A stretch of DNA of 64,000 bases from contig NC_053417.1 of NCBI RefSeq assembly GCF_016859285.1, positions 10,863,206-10,927,205 on the forward strand, written 5' to 3'. Each line of letters opens with the position of its first letter. Within the stretch, counting starts at the first letter, position 1. The notes beneath the pieces were generated by a model that was not told where the DNA came from, searched no databases, and saw only the letters and a list, made by a program, of their open reading frames with translations. Of the stretch, positions 1-13,900 are shown piece by piece. The DNA is from Xiphias gladius. Lineage: Eukaryota; Chordata; Actinopteri; Istiophoriformes; Xiphiidae. Both the position numbers and the translations under genes were made by a program.

Positions 1-196
1 TTTAGCATTTTGCTGACTGATCTTGATACTACAGATGCTAGGGGTGTGTTGTTAATTTGAATTAGGGATTAATAATTCTAATATCTTTTTAAAGGTACCT
101 AAATTTACATCTTTGAATACAAAAACTGTGACTCATGCCTGGTGAAGAAAACCGTCAGATATCTTGATAAACCAAGTGTGACAGAAAAGCGTTTAC

Positions 197-1857
197 CTTT
201 ATCTTGTGGATGGTGGGATCATACCGGAGAACATGACCCACTGACAGCATCACACCACTCTGAGTGCAAGCCTGCACAATCGCCGTGCAGTCTTCGGCAG
301 TTGTCTAAGGTCATGTGAACACATTCACGGGCAAGGAAGGCATGAGTGTCACAGAAATACAACCATAGAAATGAGGAGAGAGGAGAGTTTTAGTATCTAG
401 GAAATGGACAATTATGGATGAAATAGTATCTTTTCCACCAAAAAGGACTCCTTATTTTATTTTATTTTTTTTTTATCAAAATACAAAATTACAAACTAAC
501 ACACAATAAATTACTGTAAAAATCAATCTGTAGGATCATTAACACCCATATCAAAGTTAAAGTTATATTCTATGTTAAGAGGGTTTAGGTTTAATCTCAA
601 TTACACAACACTCACTGCCATTGGTTTCTCCAACAGAATATGGTAGCCCTTCTTTGCAAAGGCCACAGCAGGATCCTGGAGAAGACAAACTAGTTTAGTA
701 GGATGATTAACCAAGAAACAATGACAAAGTTTCCAAATACATCATTTTCAGGCCAATAATAAGGTGAGACTCTAGGGCAGTGGCTGGAGATTGCTGATGA
801 TACGGAAAGACTCATATACTGTATGTTCTGACAATTCAATAACTCAACTTTATTGAAAAATGGGAAAAGTGGACCGCTTATAAAGACTTAAGTTAAGTTT
901 TATCTTCATGTTGGTGTTTCTTCTGCAGTTTCAAAATTAAAAACAATAAAAATTTAAGTTAAAAAAAAAACTGAGGAGGGTGCTACTCAAAAGACTAAAA
1001 TTTGACACTATACATATAGTGTATACAGAATATACATACATATATATATATATTATGTTTACCTTATGAAGGCGGTCTGGAGTACAGATTAACACAGCAT
1101 CGGCAAACTTCTCTCTTTCAACTACAACGTGCCAGTCTAGTATGAAAAAAAGGGCATTCAATAATTTAGCAGGAGGCAGATAATAATAAACAATAAAGTG
1201 CATGTTTTCTTCTTCTGATGCTCACCATCAAATGTGTCTTCATCTGCAATTTTGTGTTGCTGTTGAAGTTTGGTGCGAGCAAATTCCCTTGGGTCAACAA
1301 CTCCAACGACCTGACATGGTAAAGTAAGAGTAAACAAAGTGGACATAACAAGTGCTCTGTTCCAACATTACAATTTAATGCCTGGGCAGGAGGAAAAAGT
1401 ATTCAGATAATTTACTTAGGCAATAAATCAGGGAAAAACACTCGGTTACAAGTAAAAGTCCCTCGTTACATTTTTGTTTTTTAAACTATTGTCAGCAAAA
1501 TGAACTTAAAGGCTGATGAGGTCAACGACAGGGCAGTTAAGGAACTATTTACTTTACTGCCCTTTTTCAGCCTGTATTGTTACAGAGAAGTTGGATTTCC
1601 GTCTTTCTGTGTCTCCTCGTACTGTGACACAAACGTTTCTACGACACTCGACGTGTTTCTTTCACGGGTGTCTCCTTAGTGGCCCACTCCGTGGCTCACA
1701 GAGTCCGGGTGGTGTGTCTACATTTTCCCGAGTGTCGTCGGGCTGCAGGGCAACCTCTGCTGACCTTCATGCGTCCAGGATGGATGGATGCAAACTCGGA
1801 GTAGATCTGCCCCCGACAGCCGGCTCCCACCACGATGACACGGACGGGGGAGGTCAT
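197..1857 (-). CDS. Gfo/Idh/MocA-family oxidoreductase, 5' portion (cut by window edge)
   Basis: Likely an NAD(P)-dependent oxidoreductase with an N-terminal Rossmann fold; the substrate is unknown. Five coding exons are read on the minus strand: 1765-1857 (start ATG at 1857), 1226-1310, 1063-1136, 616-675 and 197-304, all with AG/GT borders and compatible phases. The first exon reads MTSPVRVIVVGAGCRGQIYS, with a GxGxRG dinucleotide-binding loop. The second has VVGVVDPREFAR, where the acidic end of strand beta-2 selects the cofactor. The third has ADAVLICTPDRLH. The fourth has the family signature GYHILLEKPMA, whose EKP lysine is usually part of the active site. The fifth has MLSVGHVLRYDP. 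The C-terminal substrate domain lies beyond position 1. An acceptor at 1867-1868, just upstream of the ATG, implies a noncoding first exon. The family is clear; I do not recognise the orthologue. Confidence 0.85.
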
Positions 1858-2152
1858 TCTGGCACCCTGTGAACTTTAACGCAAAGCTTGTAAACACGCC
1901 TCAAACATTGCTTGAGGAAAAAAAACAAACATATGGGTTATTATTCACAACATCTACAGTTCACTAGATACAGATTAGCCATCAACTGAAGTTGAGATAA
2001 TGTTACAGTTTAAACACCACTTTATCCATCCAAACGCACTGGTTAGAGACCCTAACAGATATGAGCGTACAGATAGCCCACCAGAATGTGTTAAACAGTG
2101 CTTCTGGTAAATAACATCTGTCGGTTTATGGCTTGGCCGTTTGGCTCAGTAC

Positions 2153-2290
2153 CTGCTTTGTCCCATGCGGCTGTCAAAACCTTCTGTGTATCCTCTGCGT
2201 CGGTCCGGTTCTGTTTCAGACACGGGAGTCCTCGCACTGCGAATGACCACAACCGTGGTGGTGGTTCACTTCTTCGAGGATGAAAAGCCA
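2153..2290 (-). other. Candidate 5' UTR exon of the oxidoreductase gene
   Basis: The first coding exon of the oxidoreductase begins with a splice acceptor nine bases before its ATG, so an upstream noncoding exon is needed. The best donor upstream is at 2147-2152 (minus strand GCAG then GTACTG), followed on the minus side by CG-containing sequence. The exon's 5' limit is not visible and the upper coordinate is a guess. It may share a bidirectional promoter region with taf10. Confidence 0.3.
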
Positions 2291-2299
2291 ACCCCACAG

Positions 2300-3577
2300 C
2301 AGTCAGAAGGTTTTACTAGCGCCCCCTACAGTGTGCAGGGGGGACGTCCGCTAAATTCCTCGCTCCTCCTTAACTGTCACTTCTTCGTCTGAAAATCCCA
2401 GTTCGCTTCAGGATTAAAGGGGAAGTGCACCCTGATATAGACCTCACACACCTGGTGATTATCAGTCATCCAGGTAATAGGATATCTGGAAGTTTTTAAA
2501 AAAATAAACTTTATCAAATACATAAATATAACCATTTGCAATCATTATGGCATCATAAAATTAAATGTGGGCACCAGACAGAGCTAAAAAAAAAGTTTAG
2601 TAAAAATAATAATCTGAACAAAATAAACTAAAAAAGAGAATCAAAAAACGGTTAACTGATGTATGTACTAGGGGTTTTCAGATAGACCAAGTCAAGTCAT
2701 TGGTCAGACTTTGCAGTCTTTTGGCGTTTTTAGAAAGTTTGGGGATGAAAGGGATTTACAAAATCCTTTATGAAACCTAAGAAAGGATGGTTTCGTTTTC
2801 CTGAGTCTTATACAAATAGAATTTCCCAAGTATGATAATAGTAGATGTTTAACAAAAGGGTCTTTTATGAGGTTTACCGAGCATTATAAAGGTCAGCCCA
2901 GTGAGTCACGATTTAACACCTCATGCCGCAACAGATTTCCCGAAAATATCCCGACAGCCCCCGAATGCAACATTTTTAGCTTTTAGTATTATTATTTTTG
3001 TATTTTATGTATTTTGTTTCTTGGGTTTCATAATGACAGATGTGTTAATCCTATTGGTTCACTTATCAAAATTAACTCTTAGCAGATAAATATCTGTTGA
3101 AACGCTTAAAAGGGGCTGCAGCGCTACTAAATCCCTGTTACCTATACAGTTATCTACGCAGTTAGTTGATGACAAAAATCAATCAAAAAGTCCACAATCC
3201 CACCAAACAAATACTATGAATATTCATCGGTGTCAAGCGTAAATGTAGAGGGGTCTCCGGAGATCTTCGGCTATCTTCGTCAGAACCGAGCCCTACGTAC
3301 TGCTAGGGTCACATGACGCGACTAGCTCCGCAGCGTGAGCTCAGCTTTCTACTGCCCGGTAGCTATAAAACATTTCTGATGCTAACTAACACTTGCGTCT
3401 GAATATTGATATCCTCCGACTTAGAAAAGTAGCTTTACCTCACGACGCAGTATTTTGTAGAAGCCTAGTCTAAGAGCTATACAACACAGAGCCGCGCTTT
3501 TGGAAATATTTTGGACATTTTTTCTCTGCTAGCTAGCCAAGGTTAGCGCGTTAGCTAACAATAACAGTAACATCAAC
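2300..3577. promoter_or_regulatory. Divergent intergenic region with the taf10 promoter
   Basis: No gene is seen between the oxidoreductase 5' end and the taf10 ATG. The right third is CG-richer and holds GTCACATGACGCG near 3308, an E-box/CRE-like element, then GCTAGCTAGCC and TTAGCGCGTTAGC at about 3528-3560, just before the taf10 start codon. There is no TATA box at a convincing distance. The AT-rich left part shows nothing recognisable. Confidence 0.4.
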
Positions 3578-6500
3578 ATGAACATCGACAACGTAAATCA
3601 GTCTGTCACAACTGGAGTGCCATCTACGACGTCTTCAACTTCAAGTAATTGTATTGCAAATGATAATGCAACAACCAACGTCAGCAGCATCCCTTCGGTC
3701 ACCAGTAATGGTAACGCTATGTGACTTTGGCTAATGTTATTGTGCTAAAGACTTAGCTTAGTTCAAGGTAGGATAGCCAGTGTTTTTTTTTTTTTTTTCA
3801 ACTGAAGATGGATGATTTGTTTACCTGTCACAATATACACTCAATTGGCGGTTTATTAGGTACACTTAGCTAAAAGTAATGCAGTCTAATCCAACAGTCT
3901 TTTAATAAATCCTCACTTCATGAAGGTTATAACGTTGAGCTTTTATTGAAATTGTTTTATAGAGCTGTTTGATTTATTCATTCGTTGGTTCAATATAAAC
4001 TCATCCCAATAACTTCCATCACAGCTTCCACATCAGCCGCCATGGTGACACCATCAGCAGACACATCTGTCTCCAACGGCGTCTATGTGCCTGGTGGCAT
4101 CACCAATGGAGATCTAAAACCTGCCCTTTCTACCACGCCCCTGGCAGATTTCCTCATGCAGCTGGAAGAGTACACTCCCACAGTGAGTGAAGTGTTGTCA
4201 GTCACCTTACTATATAATGCTTTCACACATACAAAGACATTATCCAAAAGCCCAGAAACTCAAAACAGCTTTATACACCTCGGAAATTTGTCTACCATGC
4301 CAGCCATGTTAATAGATAACCACCTCTAAATTAAATGGAACTCAGTTGAGAAACTGATTATATATAAAATATGCAGATGGGTACAGTTTGTCTGTTTTTG
4401 GTTTATCCAGTGACTGGAAAATCAAGGCACTCAATCACATTAATGCAAAAATCCTGTAAATTCAACGAAGCACTGTTGAATAATTTGCCTAAGTTCGATC
4501 AGTGTATTAAAATGGTTAAATAATTAACAACATTAAATGAACATTCACGACAACCTCATACCCCCCAACTCGGAATGAAAATAAAATTTTGTTACTTAAC
4601 AGCCACTGTCCTCCCAGAGGCTGTACCAGTGTTCTTGCTACAGGGAATTGGTTGATCATCACTGGATTGTAGACACACAGTAATAATGTTCTTCAGAAAT
4701 TAGTGTCTATATCATTGAAAATGGGCCATTACCACAAGCTGAAGTCTGCTCTTTTTTTCTTTTTCAGATTCCTGATGCAGTTACAGGGTACTACCTCAAC
4801 CGGGCTGGCTTTGAGGCGTCTGATCCAAGAATGTAAGTCCTACAAAGGCCACCTGCAAATTCAGTGTGAGTGGCTCTGCCTGATAACCCTTGGAACCAAA
4901 TAACACAAATCCCACTGCTGGTCATAGTAGTGTTGGTGAGATGAAGCTTCATGAAGCACTGAAGCATTCCAGCAAAGTAGTTCGAGAAAAGGTTCATTTC
5001 TTGGTGCTTCATGTTAACAGTATGACATCTACTGGCTAGAATGTAAACTAGGCAAATACAAACGTTTGTATATTACAGATTAAATATCAGTTTAAGGGAA
5101 ACCATGATTGTATTTTTTTCTGAGCAAACCTTTATGGTAATTACAGTAAGGGCAGTCAACATTTTCTAAGCAGCAAATGTATTAATATCAGTCAAGTTAG
5201 GGTCAATGTCTTTGTTTTAATTGAAGTGTGAAAATTGAGTAGTAGGTGTGCAATGTGGGCAAGGAACATGTAACCTATAATCAAAAATGATTTTGGAAAA
5301 ACAGTTCATTCATTTTATAGAGAAATAACAACTTGTGAAATGTGCTGGGACTAATTTTTTTTTTTTTTTTAAATGGTCTCCCCTGCCTTGGAGAACAATC
5401 TTTCACAGGGCATAGATAAGGCACTTCCACGAAAAATGTCAATCAGTGTTATAGACCAAAAACTATGAAAATGCATAATTTCTCTCTGAGGTCTGATATA
5501 CACAGTCAAATGTCAGCCCATAATTTGAACCGCCACCAAAAGCGGTCACGTGGTAAAGACGGGAAGCGAGGCTTAACACGTCTTCAGTTACATCAAATGT
5601 CTAAAAAGATACATGTTTCGATACGCGCTTCACTGGAAAAGCTCAGCTGTACTCAACAAATACTTCGAAGCCTCAGCCTCTCAAGTAACATCTCTGGTTC
5701 ATAGTTGTCTCATTTAAAAATTAAAATCATAACTACCAGCTTACAGAGATAAAATGGGCACAAAGGGAGTTCCTGAGCAGCTGCAGATGGAGAGCTTTTG
5801 AATGGGTGAGTGAGAGGGACATTGTAAAGCCCTTTGGTCAGAAGCCTCGAATAAAAACAGTCCATTCACCAGTCCTTGTAGCTTTTTTAAATGACTCGTT
5901 TGGAGTTTAAAAATCTGAGAATCTGAGTTAAATGTTTAAATGATTTATTTAAAAAAATTCCTTGTAAGGTAGTACAGGTATGGAGTTTTAAAAAGGATTT
6001 GTTTTGTGTTTAATCAGTAACCTGTGACAAGATAGAGCCACAGTTTGTTAACTGAGGCAGGAGAATGGGGAATTATGTTTGACAAGGTGAGATAATAAAG
6101 TGAATCTGTCAAACAGATCTGAACATTGGCATATTAATCTGAAAACTGAAACCTTTTTAGGAAAATACAGTCTGCTTCATGTGCTGAAGTGGCTTGGATA
6201 TAGTATTGTAATTACTGCCCGTGATGACGGCTTTGCTGTCTGAATGATAGTGACAATTCCCGAGTGATAATGCTAAGGTAAACTCATTTGTTTACGATGT
6301 TCGATTGACTGTCATGCATGTCTGACTTGAATTAAATGGGATTTTAATTTATTTTTAAAAAACACAGGAGCTATTATATACCTGTATAAAGTATACATTA
6401 GTATTGGTATACTAATTTATACTAATGTATACTAATTTTGTATACTTACCATCATTGGCATATATGAGCAGGAATTACAGACTTTTTAGCCTAGTAGGCC

Positions 6501-7062
6501 ATTTATAGACATCTTTTTGATAGATGCTGCTATGATTTCTTGGAAGTGAGAATAAGATCAGAGGAATTCTTGGATCTGACTCATTTTTTTCCCCTGTAAT
6601 AGATAGACACAGTCTGACTGTACATACAGGAGAAATCACAGCAATTTTTTATTTTTCATTTCTACAGAATCCGTCTGATCTCCCTTGCTTCTCAGAAGTT
6701 TATCTCAGACATTGCCAATGATGCGCTGCAGTACTGTAAAATGAAGGGCACTGCCTCAGGAAGCTCAAGGAGTAAGACAAAGGTCAGTGTTTCTCTCATT
6801 TTTAACATGCACTTTAAATGTAATACCTCCATACAGTATTTTGACAGCGCGATATGTGAGAGCAGGTGAATGTTGTCAAACGATGGGGAAAGTTGTCACC
6901 TGCATTTAATTGCTCTGATGATAATTTTATTCTCTTCTTAATGGTCTCATTTTATGTCTTCTCCATATGTAGGACAAGAAGTACACTCTGACTATGGAAG
7001 ACCTAACTCCTGCCCTCTCAGAATATGGTGTCAATGTCAAGAAACCATATTACTTCACATAG
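3578..7062 (+). CDS. taf10: TAF10, TFIID/SAGA subunit
   Basis: TAF10 is a histone-fold subunit shared by TFIID and the SAGA coactivator and acts in the nucleus in Pol II initiation. There are five coding exons: 3578-3710, 4025-4182, 4768-4832, 6668-6782 and 6973-7062, totalling 561 bases, or 186 residues. Splice sites and phases agree throughout. The N-terminus is a low-complexity Ser/Thr/Asn segment (about residues 1-60). The conserved C-terminal domain begins at LADFLMQLEEYTPT and continues through IPDAVTGYYLNRAGFEASDP, LISLASQKFISDIANDALQY, SGSSRSKTKDKKYTLTMEDL and TPALSEYGVNVKKPYYFT at the stop, which is nearly the mammalian sequence. Human TAF10 is slightly longer, with a divergent N-terminus as here. 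A polyadenylation signal lies about 210 bases after the stop. The next gene, ppih, is on the same strand. Confidence 0.97.
4930..5710. repeat. Possible degenerate GAAGCTTCA-type interspersed repeat
   Basis: Around 4940-5015 the sequence GATGAAGCTTCATGAAGCA then GAAGCATTCCAGC resembles the GAAGCTTCA-rich ends of short nonautonomous fish DNA elements. GAAGCCTCAGCCTCTCAAG at about 5669 could be the other side. Similarity is from memory and borders are not defined. Confidence 0.3.
6391..6432. repeat. Perfect 14-bp inverted repeat in taf10 intron
   Basis: GTATACATTAGTAT (6391-6404) is the exact reverse complement of ATACTAATGTATAC (6419-6432), with a 14-base AT-rich spacer containing further TACTAAT units. 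It lies in the intron between taf10 exons 3 and 4. It is AT-rich and palindromic and may be only simple sequence. Confidence 0.75.
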
Positions 7063-7271
7063 AACCGTCTTTGTTTGAGGCTGTTTGCTTTTGCTAGGTT
7101 TATCTCCCTGCTGACCGACTAGTCTGTTAACACCTTTATTGTTAAATGGTTTTTTTGATCACAGTGCTTCAGTACAGCTTTGACAACTCTTTGTACTCAC
7201 TTTGCCATTTGTTTTTTTTTTGTGGAGCCACTTAGGGTTATGTTAAATTGTAACAATACATTTTATTGTGA

Positions 7272-7277
7272 AAATAA
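7272..7277 (+). terminator. taf10 polyadenylation signal AATAAA
   Basis: AATAAA occurs about 210 bases downstream of the taf10 stop, in an AT-rich 3' UTR, with T/G-rich sequence soon after. No competing signal is closer. Confidence 0.6.
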
Positions 7278-7976
7278 AACCCTTAACAAAAACCTTGATG
7301 TTTGTCTAAGTTGTTACATCTGGGTTAAGTGTTTGCCAGTAACGGTGTGTGGATGCAGTAGTGGAAAGAGTTACTTGATGTCCAACAGGGGTAGAAGTGC
7401 AATAATTTTTCAAAACTAAAAAGCTGCTCCTTTTAAATGTAGTGAAAGTACACATTGGTTGCTTATTAGAGATGATAATTGGAAAGGTAGTTTTAAGATT
7501 AAAAAATTAGAAAGTGCTACAGAGAGAGCATGATGTTAAGACAGATTACTATTCTTAGCTGATAGTCCTGTAAATGGGAGTCCACGTTTCCGTCTGGGGC
7601 TTAGGTTGGAGAGCTGTAGGTATTCTACTGCCATAGAAACTCAAATAAAGGTGGAATAACTGGCTTTACAAGCTTAATGCAAAAGCACAATTACTCCCGA
7701 AGCTACCTAATTATGGCGGTGAATTTTGGTTTCTTGTTTTATAGTTAACCTACACAGTTACATTACCACGGGGCGGCACCTTGGTGACACTATCCAAGCT
7801 TTCATTGTAGCGCGTTTTCGCTACTGAGATATTTTGTCCCCAACTGCGAACCGTAATATGTCTCTCCTGAGACACCGTAGGTGTAAACAGCGCATATGCT
7901 GGATGTTCAAATTATTCGCGTGTAGTCAGTAAAGCGGTATTTTTCTTTAGTCTTAAGAAGCGAGGAAATAGTCGCA

Positions 7977-10900
7977 ATGTCTGTTCAACCAACAAATCCC
8001 AACAACCCCATAGTTTTCTTCGACATTACCATTGGAGGGCAGGTGAGTAGAAGAATAATTTAGGCAACAATGACTTTAGCTTCAGGCTAACGTTGCTTCA
8101 ACGGTTCCACATCTCACCAGTCTCACCATAATGTCTCGTTTTGGTCAAATGTTGTGATCCAGTAAACTACGCTGGTCCTATTTAAACTGCTCCCTTTTAA
8201 AAACACCTATCTGATATATAACAATATGGGGTTTACTTTTCTCTCAGCGGTTTATATTGACATGAGCGTCTTGTGGCGATGGAGGTGTGGGTGTTATGGT
8301 TTTGAATAAGTTCTATATTTTGCCCCGTGATAATCTGTTTCTTGCAAGTAAGATTTTATTAAAATTAGAGCCGACCTGACAGTTCATAACCACATCCCAA
8401 CGGAGCTAAACAGAAAAAAAACGTGACTGGAAATGGTAGATACGATTGTATATCCTAGTAATATACTAGTATACTACTAGATATACTAGTAATAAAATAA
8501 TATTCTCCATACATGGCAGAAATTTGCATCACTAGGTCACTTTATCTGTGTTAGCTTTACATTTTGAAACGCACCATGAAATGTTAATTGACCTACGCTC
8601 TTAATGTACGGGTCGCTGAAAAAACAGGCCCTGCTGCTTAACTTTGGGGAAAAATGAAAAATAAATATATATTCCTTAAAATATTTTTCCAGATCCAGTA
8701 CTCCCAGACATATTTGATATGACTGACAGTAGGAAATGATACAGGGGAAAAGCAGGTGGTGCTGGTGGAGTGTTTTTGGACAGAACCACAAATGAGCTCC
8801 TTAGAATCAGAACCATGTAAACCAGGTGAAATAAATACAAAGTTTATCTCTGTAACAGAAATGTAGAAATTCCCTGACATGGTAGTTCCCAAATACATCG
8901 TAACACAAATAGTATGTACATATGTAGATTCAGTATTTAATACTTTGAATTTATATGAGTTTGAATAGTAGTTTGTTTGACCTAATATTTAAGTGTGTTT
9001 ATTATCAACTCATTTATTTTTACTTACTTTATGGCTTTTTTTTATCTTGCCAATTTTTATCTTACCTGAATGCACTGGTTCAGCTTAAGGGAAATAAATT
9101 TAATATTCCCCCATTTATATATCCTGTCCTCGTTAACTTGTTATCCAAATGCGTTCCTATGTGAGCATCAGCCTCAACTTGAAATCATTTCAACAGTCTC
9201 GTTTCAGAATAAGTTAAGTTAATGACTCTAGTTGCTGAAATTATTGGTTTACCGCATGTTTCATTGCATTTAGCGAGCTTAATAAAGTAGCCAATCCAGA
9301 GTATCATGTAAAAAATGCCAAACATTCTTTAGTTCCAGGCCCTCCGATGAGAGTACTAACCAATTGTCGTTGTCATATGTCATTTTAAACTGATTATATC
9401 TGGGTTTTCAACTGTGTTGAACTTTGTTGGACTATTGGTCAAACAAACAAAACATTTGAAGATGTCACCCTTGATGCTGAGAAGTTGCAATGGGCATTTT
9501 TTCACTTTTTTTCCCTAATGTATTATAAACTAACTATTAATCGAAAAGATATTAATCGAAAAACTATTTTTCGACTTCTTCTCTTGTTTGTTCATAGTCT
9601 TTCTCCTGGGTGTTGTAGCACTCACAGTGGAAAAGGGGAAACGTATTGAGGTATAATAATCAGACCTCTGCATTGGAAATGTCTTACCTGCTTTGCCGTG
9701 AGAGTGTCAGCACCAATGGTCATTATATTTTCTAATTTTGAAAAATACTGCATTGACCAATAGCTTGTGTTAATTAGGATACATTTAGTGCTGCCTAAAA
9801 AAAAAAACAGCCTTCAGTGAAACATTTAATGTCAGTGAATGTTTTTAGCGTATACTCATTTTCTGTGAGTGACACAGACTGTGTGATGATTTATGGGATT
9901 TCCTGGTTCTGGTGTATCCATTGTGGATTAAGGTCCTTTTTAAAGGTAGAGTCTGTGGTCCAATCAGCCAGTCCTGGACAAAACCTTGAAGCAGAGGATT
10001 GGGACCTGCTGTAACTTCCATACTGACAGTTCTATTAAGAAGCCCCGTATTGGTTTCAAGTCAAAGCACTCCTCTATACCGTTAAATATTTTTGACTAGA
10101 TAATTGTTCGGTATTCTTAGGTTAAAAAAAAAGAATGTAGCTATTCAGGACTGTCTGGTTTGATCAGTGCTGGCAACATAAGCAAACAACTTCACAGCTG
10201 TCATCAGATTTTGATTGGCATGATGTTAAAGTATCTGTCTTGATTTTTTCCCAACTAAGCCCCAACCCCCCCCCCCCCAAAAAAAAAAAAAAAAAAAAAC
10301 AAAAACAAAAAACTGTGAGACAGGCACAGTGAAAATAGCACAGACAGAAATAATTTGAAATAAGCAACACTGTTGTAGCCTGACAAAAAACTGTGTCCAT
10401 GTCAGACCCTGTTGCTCATGGTAAGAAGCTGATTGAGAAAATAAGACCTTTTAATATGGGCTAACAACAGACAGCAACTATATCCAAGTTAATAATGTTT
10501 TCTAATGCTATTAAAGGCTTGTATATAGTATATGTAGTAAAATAGACCTATATTTTCAATTATGACTAATTGAGAAAGACACTGTTAATTCAATATCTGT
10601 ATTTCCATCAGTCTCTTCAGATAGGTTTAGAAAGCAATCTTCATGGCCCATGTAGCTGTTCTGGAGCTTTCAATCATATCACTTGATCTTCCTCAGCAGA
10701 CGGAGTTTGCCCAGTTGTCATGAAACTGTAGCTGTTCCAATTTCTGAGCACTTTAAAGCCTCCTCACCCATACTGGATTAAAAGCTCAGGTTCCAAGTTC
10801 ATTCTTGACTTCACAAACAGCAGTTGAGAAAACAATCTCATCACAAGGTCCATTAAACAGCTGTTGATTTCATCACATGATCTTCATCAAGAGCAAGAAT

Positions 10901-13900
10901 GAACTTTGAACGGCTTTGAATTGGTTGATACACATTAAATTTATGTAGCTGAAAAGATACGATTGGGCCTGTTTAAGCAAAGGGTAAAAAAATAAACAAG
11001 GTTTAGTGAAACAAAAATGAAGGAATATATTTCAGAGTATTTTATTGAGAAGCATTTAGATAGCCACACCTGTTTGGGCTTCTCAGATGGGGTTAAATAT
11101 AAATCTTTAGTCATCATAACATTTCCCTAAATTGTAGAATTATCTTAAGGTAGGACTTTATGACAAACATATACAAATGAATCTACAAAATAATAAAATT
11201 GATGGTAAATATTTACGAAAGCTTAGCATAATGGCCGCAGCATTTTCGCAATACTTTGCTGCTCAACTCCTCAAAGACTTACATTTAGAAGTCTAGTTGC
11301 AGTCTCTTTGTCAGCTTCAACATTTTCCTGTTTAATTCTTTGCTCCAGAGAACTTATGCGTGTGCTGATGGAGAGATGAAGAGATGCAGCATTTCTGTGT
11401 CCAAGCGTTTTGACTGTCGCGGTGTTAACATAGGTGGACTATTCGAACAGGCATGCTCATTCTCATGTAGTCTTAATTCACTTCCCCGTATCATGGTTTT
11501 CACTTTTGCTTTAGGCTCCCATGTCTGTGACGTAAAGGGATTATTGTTGAGCTTTTTTATATTACACATAGTGAAGAGTGTTTCTTTTCTCTTTTGATGG
11601 GTTAAATACAGCTATGGGGAGCTGCTGCTGCCATGTTCCTTTGCTCAAATGCCAGTAAACATTCCATAAACACACATTTCCTGGTAGACGGCTGTATGGC
11701 CCTACCGACTTGCTGTTCACCCAGAACACCACACCCCCCAGTAAAGTGTTGGTGCACTCCAACCACAGAAGGTTAACGCTGATGTAGGCAGGTACTGAAT
11801 TGACTAAGACCAGACAAGCTGCAGACAATGCGAGATAAGGAATCCAAAACATAGTAAAGCCTAGAATTAGGCTGAACCAAAGAGGCGGTCGTGACTGGAT
11901 GGTCTCCTCCAGATAATCCTCCTTACTGCTTTTTTGCTCCGTGGTGGGGGTTGAAATGAGCAAGTCGCTCCTCTGGTTCTCTTGCGCGTCCCTCAATTCA
12001 CATAACCTGTCAGCCTCTTTCACCCACCGGGGAATGCTTGACCAAAAGGGCAGCATTGTAAAAATTACTGTGGTGAAAAGCCCGAAAATGAAGTAGTTAA
12101 CCAATGGAGACTCCTCTACTTCACACACCCCAACCTTTATCCCTGTTGCAAAATCCAGTATCATCAGATCAGCTTTCACAAAACCAAAGGAGTAAATAAC
12201 AGCCAGCATCCATACCAGCAATGTCAAGACCACGTTCCTGAGGCCTTTGCACAAGGCGCTCTGGTTGCCACTGCAGGTGTCTTCTATACAGTAGTCAAAT
12301 GAACCTAGGCACATCATGGGCAGTGGCAGTGCTCCAAATATTGCTGAGGTGTGAGCCAAAAGGAAGCAGGGTGACACAAGGGACCTCTCAGCCCCGAGAA
12401 ACCACACAGCTGCCATACAAAATGCCATCGCCATGTCAGCCAGGATGATGGACAGGCTGCACATGCTCAAAAAGGAGGTACACAGCTTCCAGCAGCATAT
12501 GTAAAAGACAACTGCGTCCATTCCCAACTTGAAAAGCATAAGCAACAGATACTTCTCAGTATTGTCTGTATGACAGCTAGATGCCTCCTCCCATTGCTTT
12601 ATTATGGCCAGCATTTTGACGGTGTGTTTAATTTCCAGAGACGCTGGCAACTCTGTCAGCATTTAAGTTATTGCAACGGTGCTCAGTTCACTGTGAGGAG
12701 GCTCCAGGAAAAGCTCTGAAAGAAACAATAATATTGGTTAGGAACTTTCTCCATACAAACGAGAGTGCAGTCAGTAATTTTAAAAACAAGAAAAAGCATG
12801 TCGATTCATTGGAAGCCAACCAGATCCTGATGCATCTTGTCTCATGATCAATTTAGTAAGTAGATGACAGCCTTAACAACGGTGATACTAATTAAAATGA
12901 TTTTTGTTGTGTGAAAAAGTACCTCTGCTCTTCTCCCCTAAAGCTTTAATGTTATATTATCTGAAAGTGTATTAATTTTTTTATGATGTTAGCAGTGGTT
13001 TTTGCTTCAGGTGAGGTAGCTCACCTCAACAATAAAATACTGTGTTTAAAATCTTTACACCAAAAACTGCTTTTGCATGGTTGTGAAAGTATTTTCATTT
13101 TTTTCTCCCGTAGGTTATAAAACATCCATCTTTTATTGGTATATGTTTCAAACATTTTGTGACATTTTGGATAACCAACTATAAAGTTTTTGATTCACAA
13201 ACAAAATTTAACTAAAGTGAACACAGTTGACTTAAGTGTTACTTTCATAAAACTTAGTATAGGTCAAAGCTGTGCCGGTCACATTTGATTGGTAAATGCA
13301 AGCTATACATTATTATCATATCACCAGATTAGGTGTAATCATGACTGAATGGTTATTAGGTTATGATTACACCTAATAACACTTTTTTTAGTTAAAGAAG
13401 GTGTATGGCCACTGTAGAGCAGTTTGAATTGTGTTTCCATATTTTTTCTGCACTGGAGAGGAAAAGCCAGGAAGTAATCAAACACTGATCACATCATATT
13501 GACTTTTATCATTGCAGTTTTAACAGGAACACATTGGTTCTTGAATACATTGTATTCAGCCGACAATTGAAAACATAGCTTTTATCTGATCGGTCAATTC
13601 AGACGTCCCTATTTTTGGCAGTCAGTTCCTTGTCAATTTTACATAGTTAAAGCAATGGTATTCATTCCAGCAGCACACACACACACCATTCTGAATTTCC
13701 ACATTACCTGCAACATTAATTACAGGTAAAGCACATTCTGCCACCTGAAGCATGCAGCATTTTCTCAAGTGAAAAAAAATAAATAAAACACTGTGAGACC
13801 CTAAGAAGCCTGTACCTCTCTGCTCAGGGTTATCCTAGTCCAGTGAGAATCAATGGCAATCCAGATGCTTAACTCTTGTCCAGTAATGCAAGTTTGAGGC

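Noticed and set aside
1516..1872. 118-codon plus-strand frame
   Set aside because: Antisense to the first coding exon of the oxidoreductase, which has a clear GxGxRG motif on the other strand.
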